A stretch of DNA of 64,000 nucleotides from Siphlonurus alternatus (GCA_949825025.1 OX463781.1:37660366-37724365), one strand, 5' to 3'; positions 30,635 through 41,141 are shown, counted from the first letter of the stretch. Made by a program: numbers and translations. The notes: generated from the letters alone by a model not told the origin.

Positions 30635-30848
30635 TAAAGGTGGATTCACATGTCAATTTTCAGCCTGCGACGCAACGCGAATAATGCGCACTTGCTGTAA
30701 CATCCACTGGCAGCCATATTTGGCGATTAAAAGAAAAAGAGCATCGTAATTAACGCGATTCCCAGCGAATTCGCCGCTGCATACGATTTCACAGCTTTCA
30801 TGTCAAAATCGCGTCGCATCGCCGTTGTCGCCATCTGAATCCGCCTTA
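30635..30848 (+). mobile_element. Family D MITE, reference copy
   Basis: TAAAGGTGGATTCACATGTC at the left, the inverse end CATCTGAATCCGCCTTA at the right. The interior is non-palindromic and GC-richer: GAATAATGCGCACTTGCTG, GGCAGCCATATTTGGCG, GAAAAAGAGCATCG, CGAATTCGCC and CAAAATCGCGTCGCATCGCC. Only the outer ~15 bp and the GCGACG / CGTCGC blocks are inverted. Confidence 0.82.
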
Positions 30849-31262
30849 ACACACTGAAAACTGCGCTGCAAAACTCTGCGACGCCTTAAAATGTTTAATA
30901 TGTAATTGTTTTACACGCAGGTGTAGGAAAAGACGTTTGCATGAATAAGGCGTCATAGCGTCTTTCCCCTCGATTTTGAGGGGTGTTATAATGAGTTAAA
31001 AAAATCTTACAGAAATTGACAAATATCCAAATATACAATAAAAAAAATCTTATGCATCTTCTCTATTATTACCCATTAGGGCCATTATACACTTATTCTA
31101 ATAATGTTGCTTTTTTGTATCCCTTATATTTTCCTATCAAATATGTATGTATGGAGAAAATGTTCCAAATCAGTATTTTTTTAACGTAAATTACGATAAA
31201 AAATAATAAAAAAATTGTAAATATTAATGATGCTGCATTTTTTTCACCCTCCTCTCATTATA

Positions 31263-31405
31263 GCTTGCATTACACGATAGAATTTTGTATAAAAATTTTT
31301 CATGCAAGAAAATGTCATTTCTATACAATCAAGTAGAGTTATCATTTTCTTATGAGGAAAAATTGTATGCAATAATTAATACAATTATATCGTGTAATAC
31401 CAGCT
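31263..31405. mobile_element. Family B MITE, copy 3
   Basis: GCATTACACGATAGAATTTT and ATGCAAGAAAATGTCATTTC are mirrored to ATCGTGTAATACCAGCT. TA flanks are present on both sides (31261-31262, 31406-31407). Confidence 0.85.
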
Positions 31406-31638
31406 TACTTAAATTTTAAAATAATTTAAATAAAATATCTATAATTCCTGCTTATATAATCTTGAATTAATTAAAAAATGCTGCATAATATTTATAATAT
31501 AAAATGATATTGATTATCATTTATCATAGAACTCTCAGTTATTTGCATGCATAAAATTAATTAATTTTTAATATATTTTTTTTTGTTTTATATTGAATTG
31601 AAAAGTAGAAAACGTGCAGTGCAAAATAATAAGCTACC

Positions 31639-31938
31639 AATGGAGTATCGACGTCAAATTTATTTATTGCAGAAATGAATAGAGCGTGCAAAATTATGCT
31701 ACCCTGATTTTTTTCAGATTTTTTTGAGACCGGGAACTATTTTTAAAAAAAACGATTGAAAGTCCTTTTTGTGACGTCACGCGGCGGCAAGTCCTATCTC
31801 GTGACGTCACAGAGAGAACTTTCAATATTTTTTAAAAATAGTTCCCGGGCTCTGAAAAATCTGAAAAAAATCAGGGTAGCATAACTTTGCACCCTCTATC
31901 CATTTCTGCAATAAAAAGATTAAGGTCGATACTTCATT
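31639..31938. mobile_element. Family C palindrome with GGAGTATCGAC ends
   Basis: Terminus AATGGAGTATCGACGTC / GTCGATACTTCATT, then the core TTTATTGCAGAAATGAATAG, AAATTATGCTACCCTGA and GGGAACTATTTTTAAA. Two TGACGTCA octamers lie at the tip (31772, 31802). Confidence 0.84.
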
Positions 31939-31939
31939 T

Positions 31940-32420
31940 CTTGGAAAACAAAGTATGTAATGACAATGAAGTTATTACGTATTAGTTCTCATTCTAATTC
32001 AGTTCCACGTACTCTACTACGTCCATCAAATTAATTCTATTTACTACGATTTACCTTGACCTCAATATATAATATACTGCGCATTAAAGGTTCAAATTAA
32101 TATATACAGTTCTGCTGTTGAATATAATAATAATAATAATATATTTACTTAAAACTCTATTTACGTTGTTAAATATTATAAAATTTTAAGCCCTGAAAAT
32201 GAATTTAAGATATGACAACTCTGACTATGCTTTCCAGTTTTATTATTTATTTAATAATTTATTAATCAATAATTGTTATTTATTATTATTAGATAATTAT
32301 TTATTTTGTTTAAAAATATTTTTTTAATATCAAATTGTCATTTTTTATATCGTTGATAAAATTTTATTTTATTTATAATATTTTAATTTTTTTACTATAG
32401 ATTTATTTCTTGAATCGTAT
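31940..32420. other. AT-rich spacer, nothing recognised
   Basis: AAT/ATT runs and a pyrimidine-poor sequence. No gene or element. Confidence 0.4.
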
Positions 32421-32424
32421 AATA

Positions 32425-32871
32425 ATGGACAATTTGCATCAACTTTTTTTAGTAGCTCAATCAAAAGAGGAGGTCAAAAAATACACCTGTGAATTTTATG
32501 CGATTTTTATTCGTACTGCATCATGGCTAAAAGAGAGGTCACGTGACCTGGAGCCGGCGCCCGTGTCGCCCGTGACGTCACTTAACTGTTCCGTCAAACA
32601 AACGATCGACTTTATAACGCTTGCAAACAACCACGTTGCTATGGAAACAAGCAACAATTAATTTATTGTTTACAAGCGTTATATAGACAATCGTTTACTT
32701 GACCAGACAGTTTAATGACGTCACGGGCGACACGGGCGCCGGCTCCAGGTCACGTGACCTCTCTTTTAGCCATGATGCAGTACGAATAAAAATCGCATAA
32801 AATTCACAGGTGTATTTTTCGACCTCCTCTTTCGATTGAGCTACTAAAAAAAGTTGATGCAAATTGTCCAT
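32425..32871. mobile_element. Second-core palindromic MITE with GGACAATTTGCAT ends
   Basis: A 447-bp palindrome with ATGGACAATTTGCATCAACT ends flanked by TA (32423-32424, 32872-32873). The arms hold AGCTCAATCAAAAGAGGAGG, CTGCATCATGGCTAAAAGAG and GGTCACGTGACCTGGAGCC, with TGACGTCA at 32573 and 32716. Because the arms mirror each other, the same peptide frame (MDNLHQLFLVAQSKEEV) is open from each end on opposite strands. The arms are almost identical, so the copy is young. Confidence 0.88.
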
Positions 32872-32874
32872 TAT

Positions 32875-33160
32875 AGGTTCTTGCATTAATTATAAACTAT
32901 TTATACGCATATAATGCATACTATTTTAAAATGTATATAGTTGCAAGGTGTATGTAATCTAGCATGCGCGAGCTAGCTTAAAAACACATTTTTTTTTTAA
33001 ATCACGAAGGAAAAATAAAAACAAAAGTTAAAAGATGGATGTTTCAAATGTTCAATTTTTGCTCACTTTATTACAATGAATATTTTTCAATTATTTCAAA
33101 CTTCACTACGCAGGCTACTATAAATTGCTATATTTTTTATTTGAGGCATTCATTAAAACA
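32875..33160. other. AT-rich spacer, nothing recognised
   Basis: No gene or element match found. Confidence 0.4.
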
Positions 33161-33161
33161 T

Positions 33162-33328
33162 GTCATCCCTTTTCCAGAATAATGAGCTATCTACGTGTGT
33201 GTAAAATCTTGTAAAATAATGAGCATGTCTACCATATTAGGTGAATGGAATTATAGAATTGGTGAAGCAGAAATGTCATAATTGCATTCAGCTGATAGAG
33301 CAAACAGCTCATTATTTTGGACGATGTA
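33162..33328. mobile_element. Family I MITE, copy 3 (shortened)
   Basis: CATCCCTTTTCCAGAATAAT, GAGCTATCTACG and the right arm AACAGCTCATTATTTTGGAC, GATG. The arms are diverged and the middle shortened. Confidence 0.7.
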
Positions 33329-33390
33329 TGAAGAATACATAAACAAAGTAACATTAAGAAAAAAATATCGATTATTTCACTGCAAATACC

Positions 33391-33650
33391 GAGCAGTGTA
33401 GGCACATTGGTTACGAGCCCACCTCGCATGAGGAAGGTTGCGGGTTCGAATCCCGGTCTAAGGTGAGATACTTTTTACCACTTTTTCAAGGTTTGGACAA
33501 GTGCCCTACATTTGGGAGGTTCACCTTTAGATGTTCCGAGTTTCTTGCTTCATGGAATCCATGGTTTCTTGTAGCTAACATGCCGAATGGCGGGAAGTTT
33601 GAATTAGGCCATGGTCGCATGTATTTGTACGAGTTTGTTATAGCAATACA
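33391..33650 (+). mobile_element. tRNA-derived SINE
   Basis: The head has a Pol III A box (TAGGCACATTGG, 33399-33410) and a canonical B box GGTTCGAATCC (33443-33453) at tRNA-like spacing. The body includes TTTTACCACTTTTTCAAGG and TCCATGGTTTCTTGTAGC, then AACATGCCGAATGGCGGG and AATTAGGCCATGGTCGCATG, a relative of the core in the 5S-SINE. The 3' end abuts a family A MITE without a clear A tail. It is not a functional tRNA gene: the 5' half does not fold as a cloverleaf acceptor and there is no matching 3' stem. Confidence 0.8.
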
Positions 33651-33804
33651 GGGTGCGATTCACGTAGCAGTTAGCCAGGTTTCTAACCACGTTTAGCTTA
33701 ACCACGTTTAACTATACCTGTTTTGCGTGTTAAATCACCTAGTTAAACGTGGTTAAGCTAAATGTGGTTAAGAAACCTAGCTAACTGCTTCGTGAATCGC
33801 ACCC
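33651..33804. mobile_element. Family A MITE, copy 3
   Basis: GGGTGCGATTCACGTAGCAG, the inverse GCTTCGTGAATCGCACCC, and arms AACCACGTTTAGCTTAACC. Flanked by ACA (33648-33650, 33805-33807), a perfect 3-bp target duplication taken from the SINE end. Confidence 0.88.
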
Positions 33805-33809
33805 ACAGT

Positions 33810-34680
33810 TGTTAAGTTTGAATGCTTACGCCAATAGCAGAATATGCTGTGGTAATCTAACATTGTAATAAGTACGAGTAAGTAAATAAAAAAAATGTGA
33901 CTTATCTTTTAGACATTTAAAAAACAAAATTGCGATATTCCGGTATGTAGTATACAACAATCCAATAAAATTAAAGTTTAGTAGTTTCCTTGTAATTGTA
34001 AAGCACTATAAAGATATTCCTTTTTACTCCTCTTACTCATTTAAACGAGATGGATGAGTATAAAGAATCTTTGAAAACGTCTCACAGTACAAAGCGCTGC
34101 ACTTTGAATTGCTGAGATTATGTTCATTCAAAAGAAAATCTACAGAAGTTATTTGTTTTAGTAAAATGGAAATTAATTATCTCCAGAAAGTATGTATATA
34201 ATATATAGAGAGTAAATGATGAAATAGATCAAATCTATTAACTGTTGCAATGAAGAGAGAGAGAGAGAGAGGTTTGAGAGTTTATATATACAAATTCATT
34301 TTCTAGCTTCTTTTTTAGTATAATTATACATAATTTATAATTATCTGACTGTATTATAAAACAAAAAGTAAAGAACAATACTTCAACGCTTCTTACATTG
34401 TGCATATGCTTTATTAATTCACAGTATTAATTTAATAAAAAAATTAACTTGCAAAAGGATATAAAGTAAAATAAATATATTTAATTTAAAGGATTTCCAT
34501 GCTACCATAATGTTTAAAAACAAATTCAATTTACAACATTAATGTTGCAAATTTATTATTAATTTAAATTAAGTTGTTCACTAAGCACCATTAAATATTA
34601 CTTCCCCAATGTTAAAGAATGCATTTATTAGACTTATGTCTTATGGCAAAACATTTTTTTGAAGTAGTTTTACTAGTGAA
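33810..34680. other. AT-rich spacer, nothing recognised
   Basis: Contains a short (GA)n at ~34255-34272. No gene or element match. Confidence 0.4.
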
Positions 34681-34699
34681 AATAAGAATACAGTCCTAC

Positions 34700-35150
34700 C
34701 AAGGCCAGAAGCCTTATGGGTAGGTGCTGGTGTACAAATTATGTTACATTACAGTGAGCTTTGCAGAAAAATAAATGTAAGTAGAAAAAAATAAAATATA
34801 AATAATTATACAATCAGCAAAAACAAACACATATATTTATAGTTCTTTTAATTAAAAAACCCAAACAAAAAAATATTAAGATATAATATATAATCATTAA
34901 TTTTATTTTATTTTTTAGTTTAATTTTTTCCTTTGATTGTTTAGTACACAATGGAATTTCATTCCAAATTTTAGGCAAGACAACATTCAAAGTTCTTTTA
35001 CCGTATCTATTATTTGTTGACGGTACAATTACAGGCTCTGATAATTAATTTCTTGTCTCACGTGTGTAATATCTTCTCTTCTACTGCTTCATATCATAAA
35101 ATTTATCACATAATGCAACCGATTTACTGGAACAACAATAAAATGACTAT
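34700..35150 (-). pseudogene. Non-LTR retrotransposon C-terminal fragment
   Basis: On the minus strand, near 35060-34910, a frame reads PVIVPSTNNRYGKRTLNVVL then PKIWNEIPLCTKQSKEK. The pattern basic-YGKR-hydrophobic-P-x-x-WN-x-(I/L)P is typical of the extreme C-terminus of LINE reverse transcriptases (CR1/L2/Jockey-like). Upstream the frame carries a stop (after YYTRETRN), so it is decayed. Towards 34700 it continues as a GC-richer block (CCTACCCATAAGGCTTCTGG on the minus strand) that may be the LINE 3' UTR. No reverse-transcriptase core remains. Confidence 0.6.
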
Positions 35151-35229
35151 AATTTGCATAATATCTGTTGATATTTATGAGACGGTGCATAGTTTTTGTT
35201 AAAACATTTGATATATTCTTTAATAATGT

Positions 35230-35760
35230 TAGACTATTATAAAGTAAGCCTATGAGCAAATAATACTCATGGAAAGTAGCTAAAATTTTACCCTCATTTT
35301 CATTTTAACAATATACGAAAATCCCATTAAACGTTTAGAATTTCAGTTTACCCATTTAATGTCAAGAGGAGAGAGGAATACGAAACGTTAATATCTTTCC
35401 ATCGTAGGCCTATTTTCCAAACGATTAAATCTACTTCATAAATTTTTAGTTTTAAGACCAAGTGAGTTTGCAATGTTAAGACTATAATTTTATTATGACT
35501 GAAACTATGATAACTATAAAATTTACGTTTTGCTTATAATGTGATTCTTTGAAAATTATAGAAGCGTAAACATTAATGGGTTAGTGTTGTTCTATATGTC
35601 CACTTTAAAGTAAATATTGTTTCATTTTGCTAATTAAATGGTGAAAATTAATTAAATTAACAGAAAACTATTTTGTTTTAGTTTTTGTAAATAATTAATA
35701 AAACGACAATGTATATAATAAAAAACGAAAGTAGTTAAGGTACAAATTTGGTGTATATAT
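35230..35760. other. AT-rich spacer, nothing recognised
   Basis: No gene or element match. Confidence 0.4.
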
Positions 35761-35769
35761 ATAATTTTT

Positions 35770-35979
35770 ATTTTTTACAAAGATACACCCTTAAGAGCTT
35801 ACAGCTTGCGGCGGGGTAATGGGTAGGGATAAGGTAGGGAAAGGATGATGGCCACGGTCTGTTAACGTCCCAGCATTCACTAAGGTGAGACTGGGGGAAT
35901 CGTGGAAAACCTCAGTCATGACCGACACCTCTAGTTTTTCTCATTGGACCAAAGCAATGTCGAAAGCCTAGGGAACTAC
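35770..35979 (-). mobile_element. 5S-SINE, 5'-truncated (minus strand)
   Basis: TACAAAGATACACCCTTAAG, GCTTGCGGCGGGGTAATGGG, TAGGGATAAGGTAGGGAAA, the inverse core GTGGAAAACCTCAGTCATGA and AAAGCAATGTCGAAAGCC, breaking off before the 5S head. Truncation at the 5' end is normal for LINE-mobilised copies. Confidence 0.85.
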
Positions 35980-35984
35980 TTAAC

Positions 35985-36305
35985 AACTTTCTAATTATTT
36001 ATTTCATTTTGTTTCATTTTATTTCATTTTTTATTGTTATTTTATTTAATTATATAATTTTGTTGTATTATTTATTTAATTAAGCTTTTATTTAACTTCT
36101 TTTTCTTCTTGGTCTGTTTTTGATGATAGGCAAAATTTATAGCCATGCACTCACAAGCACTACTTTTGTTTAACTGTTTACCTCTCTTTGTAATTGTAAT
36201 TAGTATATGTTTCTCTTTGTTGAAGATGTACTATACAATATCATGTATTCATTAAATGGCATTTCTGTATTGTATAATCCAATAAACAAATCAAATGATA
36301 TTTGA
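35985..36305 (+). other. Possible retroposon 3' tail
   Basis: Ends TCCAATAAACAAATCAAATG. A similar CCAATAAACAAATCA motif occurs inverted near 60889-60906, which suggests the 3' end of a dispersed LINE. No coding sequence is recognised, so this is weak. Confidence 0.25.
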
Positions 36306-36309
36306 TATT

Positions 36310-37815
36310 TAATATCGAGACTTGGTTGAGAACCTAGTGAACTAACAATAAGTGATCAAACTTAGGATTATTGTATAATGATATACAAATTTTAAAATTA
36401 TGTAAATGCTCTACCATACATATTACTTTTATAGAATTGACAACATCATAATAATTATTTGTCCTATACCTTCATACAAGTATTAAAAAGTAAACTAAAT
36501 TCATAACTGATAACTTTTATACAAATTTTGTTGGTTTGTTCTGTGATTCTCCCAATCCTTCAATAAAACAGTCAAAATTACTACGCGCACACAGACATCT
36601 CTATTGGTACTTTAGGTCCCCAATTAAAGGTAAAAGATGTACGTGTTTTGCTACCAATTTCTATAGCATTAATTTATTTTTAATATTAGAATAATAGTGT
36701 TAAGTTAGAAATTATTTTTTTTTCAAATCAGTTAATAAAATTGTTTATAAACATCGTTATTAATTTTATATTTTATATTCTTATATTATAGATTTTTTAA
36801 TTATAATGTTATTTTTAACGAGTTTATTTCACTGACATGAACAATTAAAAGAGAGAGGATTAAAATTTTCTTTTCTTTCTTTCATTCTTTCATTATATAT
36901 ACTCTACAAAATAATAATATGTATAATAAAAGATAAATATCATATTATACTAAGAGATGATATAGTCTTACTAAAAAGATAAACATTCTGAGCTAAAAAT
37001 AAATTTTCCTGTTTTATATAAAAAATAAAATCTAGAAGCTTATCTCTTAAAATTCATCTTTTATAAAAATATCATCTTAATAGTGCCGTTCTTATACACA
37101 GAAAAATTCTTGCAAAAAACACGGAAACATTGTGTATATATATAAAGTGTAGGGAAAATCTTAAAATTTGAGTTGGAACTTTGCCAACTTTACTATGCAA
37201 CCTCACGAACTTGATCCTTGAAGAAAAACGTTTTAAATAATTTATAAAGTATTTAAAATTTTGAATAAATTTGGTACGCGAATGTATAAAATGTATCTTA
37301 AATCTACTTTTCAGTACTTAATGTTGCATTATGTTAAATTTAATAAATTATTGTTTCATATTGTTACTAAAATAACAATATTTTTATAATTTTTAAAAAT
37401 AAAAGTTGTTTTCAGTTTTCAGAGTACATTGAGTACAGATAAGTAGACACAAATTTCAGGATTATTATTCTTTAATTTAATTCACGGAAAGGCATTTTAA
37501 TTTATTTATTGTAACTTAAATCCTAGTTTTCTGAAAGTATAATCCCCATGAATAGTTATAAAAATATAGACACTGAAAATGAAATAACAAAATGATAGTT
37601 ATTAAAGTTGTAGTATCAATTTTTAAACATTTTGCAAATATTAGTTGATATACTTGGAATGTATCCAGAATTCGTATTGTATAAATAGAGATAAGAATAT
37701 TAATATTATTTGATGATACAGTATAATTTATTTAAGTACATGTTTTAACGTTTCTTCACACCAGACAAAAACAATCATTATAAAATTTCGTTCAGACGTT
37801 GTGTCTTATCTCTGT
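36310..37815. other. Long AT-rich spacer, nothing recognised
   Basis: 1.5 kb of AT-rich sequence. I see no family member, no long inverted repeat and no credible open frame. Confidence 0.4.
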
Positions 37816-37817
37816 AC

Positions 37818-37819
<2 letters not shown>

Positions 37820-37883
<64 letters not shown>

Positions 37884-37906
37884 TAGATAGATAGAGAGAG
37901 AGAGAG
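37820..37906. repeat. (GA)n microsatellite
   Basis: A long GA dinucleotide run with a short GATA interruption near 37880-37892. Confidence 0.95.
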
Positions 37907-37920
37907 GAAGAGAGAGTCTT

Positions 37921-38033
37921 TAGGTGGATTTACGTTTAAATTTAGTAATTTCCAGACTGCAAAGCGAAGCGAATAATGCGCACTTGCTCAAACATCTATT
38001 GGAGTACACATTTGGCGATTAAAAAGAGCATCA
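37921..38033 (+). mobile_element. Family D MITE, left part of a copy split by a LINE
   Basis: TAGGTGGATTTACGTTTAAA, GAATAATGCGCACTTGCTC and TTTGGCGATTAAAAAGAGCA, where it is broken by the LINE tail. The rest of the same MITE is at 39716-39790. Confidence 0.75.
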
Positions 38034-39508
38034 TATTCATATTCATCTTTATTGCTTTTCGATTGTACATTACAATATAAGCACGTCAATATCAGTGTGA
38101 GTGGCAACCTCATGGTGCTTGTCAAACTATTCTAAACATAACAAATTTAATAACAACAGAAAACAAACATAACACAAACACTATAACACTCACCATATCA
38201 ATCCAGAATAGGCAAAATTTATTGTAAACAGATTGAGACAATTGGACAATATTTTAATATAGCAAGTATATTATCTGCAAAAAGCAATAACTCATTAACA
38301 ATAAAAAAAAACAAAAAAAAACAATAATAATTTCATATATTCAACCTAAGACTCTTATACACTAATACAATGATTATTTAACAATTTATTCCTAACAATT
38401 CATCACAATAAAAATAACAAAAGATTGCTGAAAAATAAACAAACATTGGGTGGGAACCAGATGGAGATTTCCATTACCTGAAAAATTAATAGTATTAGTA
38501 CAATTAAGATAATAAAATAATTCATCAGAGACCTAAATATTAAGAAATTTCTCATTCAGATAATCCTTAACACTGTAGTAACATTTCTTAACTAAAAAAT
38601 CCTTTAGTAAACACGGAAAATTGCTTTGCTCTTTCTTGTTCTTCAAAGAAACAGGTAAATGATTGAAAAGTGACGCACACATGGCACGAGGGTCACTATC
38701 AGCAAAAGCATGCCTATGCATTTCAATTGAGATATCATTTTTATTCCTCAAGTTATAACTATGATTGTTGTGATTCATAATGAAGAGATCCGGGTGTTTA
38801 CGAAGAAATTTAATGCACTCAAATATATAAAGAGACGGCAGTGTCAGAATATCTAAATTTGGGAATAACGTTTTACATGAATATTGACAGGGTTTATAAC
38901 ACATAGTCCTGATTGCGCGTTTCTGTATAATAAAAATTCTCTTAACATGTGGTGAGTTGCCCCAGAAAATTATACCATACGCTAACTGAGACTGAAAATA
39001 TGCGTAATAAATAGAACATAACGACTTTGTATCAATCATAGGTCTTAACTTGAAGAGTAAAAAACAAGTTTTCACAAGTTTAGAGCCAAGAACAGACACA
39101 TGAGAGGACCAATTTAAAGTGTCCATTATTGTCAGTCCCAAAAATTTAGTCTCTCGTACAACCTTAATACTTTTTTGGTTTAAATAAATTAGAGGAGAAA
39201 AGTCAATATCAACACCTGGACTATGAAATGTCATTATTTTTGTTTTGTTAACGTTCAGGTGAAGGGTGTTAGTCTCACACCAATGTGACATTTTCAGGAC
39301 CTCATTTTGAATATCAGGAATGATCGAGAAATCGTGTGGCCTAACAACAGGTATTGAATGCGAAGTATCATCAGCATATTTATCCAACTGCCCCAGATTA
39401 AAAATGTTAAATATGTCGTTGGTGTCTATTATATACAAGAAACCACCCATTATTGACCCCTGAGGTACGCCACTTGTAATCGCTCTACTAACAGATCGCA
39501 TTAAATTT
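38034..39508 (-). mobile_element. 5'-truncated Jockey/CR1/I-type LINE
   Basis: The 3' end lies at the left and consists of AATAAAGATGAATATGAATA on the minus strand, a short (TGAATA)n-like tail instead of poly-A. A ~500-bp 3' UTR precedes the coding part. The 5' end is lost near 39508, where a palindromic sequence begins. The insertion lies in a family D MITE. The endonuclease and the first reverse-transcriptase blocks are missing, so this copy is dead. Confidence 0.85.
38533..39501 (-). CDS. LINE reverse transcriptase, C-terminal 322 residues (fragment)
   Basis: This is the C-terminal part of ORF2 of a non-LTR retrotransposon, an RNA-dependent DNA polymerase that makes cDNA at a nicked target. 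Residues ~9-30 (ITSGVPQGSIMGGFLYII) are reverse-transcriptase block 4, and YADDTS (residues ~43-48) is the catalytic block 5. KFLGLTIMDTLNWSSHV (~118-134) is the thumb-proximal motif. YYAYFQSQLAYGIIFWGNS and IIQKRAIRTM (~165-196) are typical of Jockey/CR1/I-group LINEs. A C-terminal HSYNLRNKND...SLFNHLPVSLKN region follows. The frame is intact over 322 codons, so the insertion is fairly young, but the N-terminal endonuclease and blocks 0-3 are absent. The GS after GVPQ and the missing usual P in the LGPLLF-like motif (here MGGFLY) are variants. The ATG is simply the first in the fragment, not a true start. The same C-terminal domain occurs at 58407-58730. Confidence 0.9.
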   Translation of the reverse strand: MRSVSRAITSGVPQGSIMGGFLYIIDTNDIFNIFNLGQLDKYADDTSHSIPVVRPHDFSIIPDIQNEVLKMSHWCETNTLHLNVNKTKIMTFHSPGVDIDFSPLIYLNQKSIKVVRETKFLGLTIMDTLNWSSHVSVLGSKLVKTCFLLFKLRPMIDTKSLCSIYYAYFQSQLAYGIIFWGNSPHVKRIFIIQKRAIRTMCYKPCQYSCKTLFPNLDILTLPSLYIFECIKFLRKHPDLFIMNHNNHSYNLRNKNDISIEMHRHAFADSDPRAMCASLFNHLPVSLKNKKEQSNFPCLLKDFLVKKCYYSVKDYLNEKFLNI

Positions 39509-39725
39509 CGCTGCTAATAGATGCTTCAAATCAGCTGATTTTGCTGTGTTCCCACCGTCCTATCTAAATCTGTGAAAAAAAAAATCGAAATTGCTTTTTT
39601 GGCATAAAAGAATTTTTCATAGAAAAATGAGTTCTTGATTTCAAATTTTTTAACATGATGAGTTAATGGAGAAAATTTTCCCGCCGGGAACACTTGAAAC
39701 TTCTATTAAAACTAGGCGAATTTGC
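39509..39725. mobile_element. Palindromic element beside the LINE
   Basis: TTCGCTGCTAATAGATGCTT, CAA and GTGTTCCCACCG on the left are mirrored at 39683-39725 by CGGGAACACTTGAAACTTC and TATTAAAACTAGGCGAA. The arms are ~45 bp with an AT-rich loop. It may be a MITE into which, or next to which, the LINE inserted. The right edge overlaps the resumed family D copy. Confidence 0.5.
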
Positions 39726-39790
39726 CAGTAACGTAAGATTTCACAGCTTGTGAAAAGAATTGCGTCGCATCGCCATTGCAGCTTATGTGA
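39716..39790 (+). mobile_element. Family D MITE, right part of the split copy
   Basis: GCGAATTTGCCAGTAACGTA, AGATTTCACAGCTTGTG and AATTGCGTCGCATCGCCATT resume the family D order broken at 38033. The end runs directly into another, inverted, family D copy. Confidence 0.7.
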
Positions 39791-39791
39791 A

Positions 39792-40005
39792 AAGGCGTAT
39801 TCACGGATAGTGACAACGGCGATGCGACGCGATTTTGACGTAAAAGCTGTGAATTCCTTTGCAGAGGTGAATGCGTCGGGATTCACGTTAATTTCAATGC
39901 TCTTTTTCTTTGAATCGCCTAATATGGCTGCCAATGGATGTTACAGCAAATGCGCATTATTCGCGTCGCGTTGCATGATAAAAATCGCCATGTGAATCCG
40001 CCTTT
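39792..40005 (-). mobile_element. Family D MITE, complete (minus strand)
   Basis: Minus-strand order as in 30635-30848: AAAGGCGGATTCACATGGCG, ATGCAACGCGACGCGAATAA, AACATCCATTGGCAGCCATA, AAAGAAAAAGAGCATTG and AAAATCGCGTCGCATCGCCG. Head-to-head with the previous copy. The open frames here on both strands are incidental. Confidence 0.83.
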
Positions 40006-40009
40006 ACGC

Positions 40010-40685
40010 GATTATCATTGCATTAAATTTGTTTGATCATATATATCACATCTTAATTATACTGTATATAGGAAAATTATTAGTTTGAGTTTGCTGTCTA
40101 TCGCATTAAACTTTGAAACATTTTCAATTAAGTAACAAGACGCACCCTGGGACACAACGTGATACATTCACTTTGTCAGACGATCTCAAAACAATCGTCT
40201 GGACCCGTTGTCACGTGCAAGTGATCGCACGTGACTTAACAACATTGTCGCTTACTTATACACACTTAAATATTAGATACTGAATTGGGCTTCAGTACTT
40301 TCATTTTCATCTTATAGTAAGGACTTTTTAGGATTCAGTACATTAAACAGATTAATTGAACCTTATTGTTCTGATTTTTTTTCTGTCCACGTATCGAACG
40401 AAAAACAGTGCGCGTCAAGGCCATGAAAACATTCCTTTTAAACAAATAGGAAAATATGTACTTCAAACTTTTGATTAAAGTCTCTAATAGGCCTATATAA
40501 TTATGTACTATATTTCAATTTTTTTCGTGATTTTTTTTTGTAACCTTTTGTTTTTTATTCTATCTTGAATTTTTTGACCTTTGACCGTTGACTTTGAAAA
40601 TTGTACAAGGTTATGGTCGCATTTATCAAAAGTTGGGTAATTTATCTGTAAATGTATCCCTGTTTGCTTTTTGTCGCTATCTATA
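40010..40685. other. Spacer with a CACGTG-rich patch
   Basis: At 40140-40240 there are GTTGTCACGTGCAAGTGATC and GCACGTGACTTAAC, giving small inverted repeats around GTCACGTG and CGCACGTGAC. Nothing else recognised. Confidence 0.35.
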
Positions 40686-40687
40686 AT

Positions 40688-40841
40688 GGGCGCGATTCAA
40701 GAAGAAGGTAGCCAGGTTTTTAAACACGTATAGCTTAACCACGTTTGAACTATACCTGTTTTGCGTGTTAAAGCACCTTGCTAAACGTAGTTAAATTAAA
40801 CGCGGATAGAAACCTGGATAACTCTATTGTGAATCGACCCC
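40688..40841. mobile_element. Family A MITE, copy 4
   Basis: GGGCGCGATTCAAGAAGAAG, the inverse ATTGTGAATCGACCCC, and arms TAGCTTAACCACGTTTGAAC. Flanked by AAT (40685-40687, 40842-40844), a perfect 3-bp duplication. Confidence 0.86.
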
Positions 40842-41049
40842 AATAAGTTTGGAAAAAAAAACTAATAGTTTGTCCGACAGGGTTATAAAATTTTTCAAAA
40901 TTTTAAAATCATTTTTTTTATTATTATTATTATTATTTTCAGGCAAATAAATATTCAAACCTTTATTACTTGGGTAAGGACTACAACATATGTGAAAATC
41001 AGAATTTTCATTGATCTTGTCAAGTCTTGGTCCCTTTGAAAAAATTCTG

Positions 41050-41122
41050 ACCTGTATAGTTAAACGTAGTTAAGCTGAACGTAGCTATAAACCTGGCTAT
41101 AACTGCTTCGTAAATCGCACCC
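41050..41122. mobile_element. Family A MITE, half copy 5
   Basis: Only the right arm remains: CCTGTATAGTTAAACGTAGT, TAAACCTGGCTATAACTGC and TTCGTAAATCGCACCC. The left half is missing. Confidence 0.75.
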
Positions 41123-41141
41123 ATTAATATTTCTAACAGTT

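Noticed and set aside
33391..33465. A and B boxes suggesting a functional tRNA gene
   Set aside because: There is no complementary acceptor stem or 3' end; sequence continues into a SINE body.
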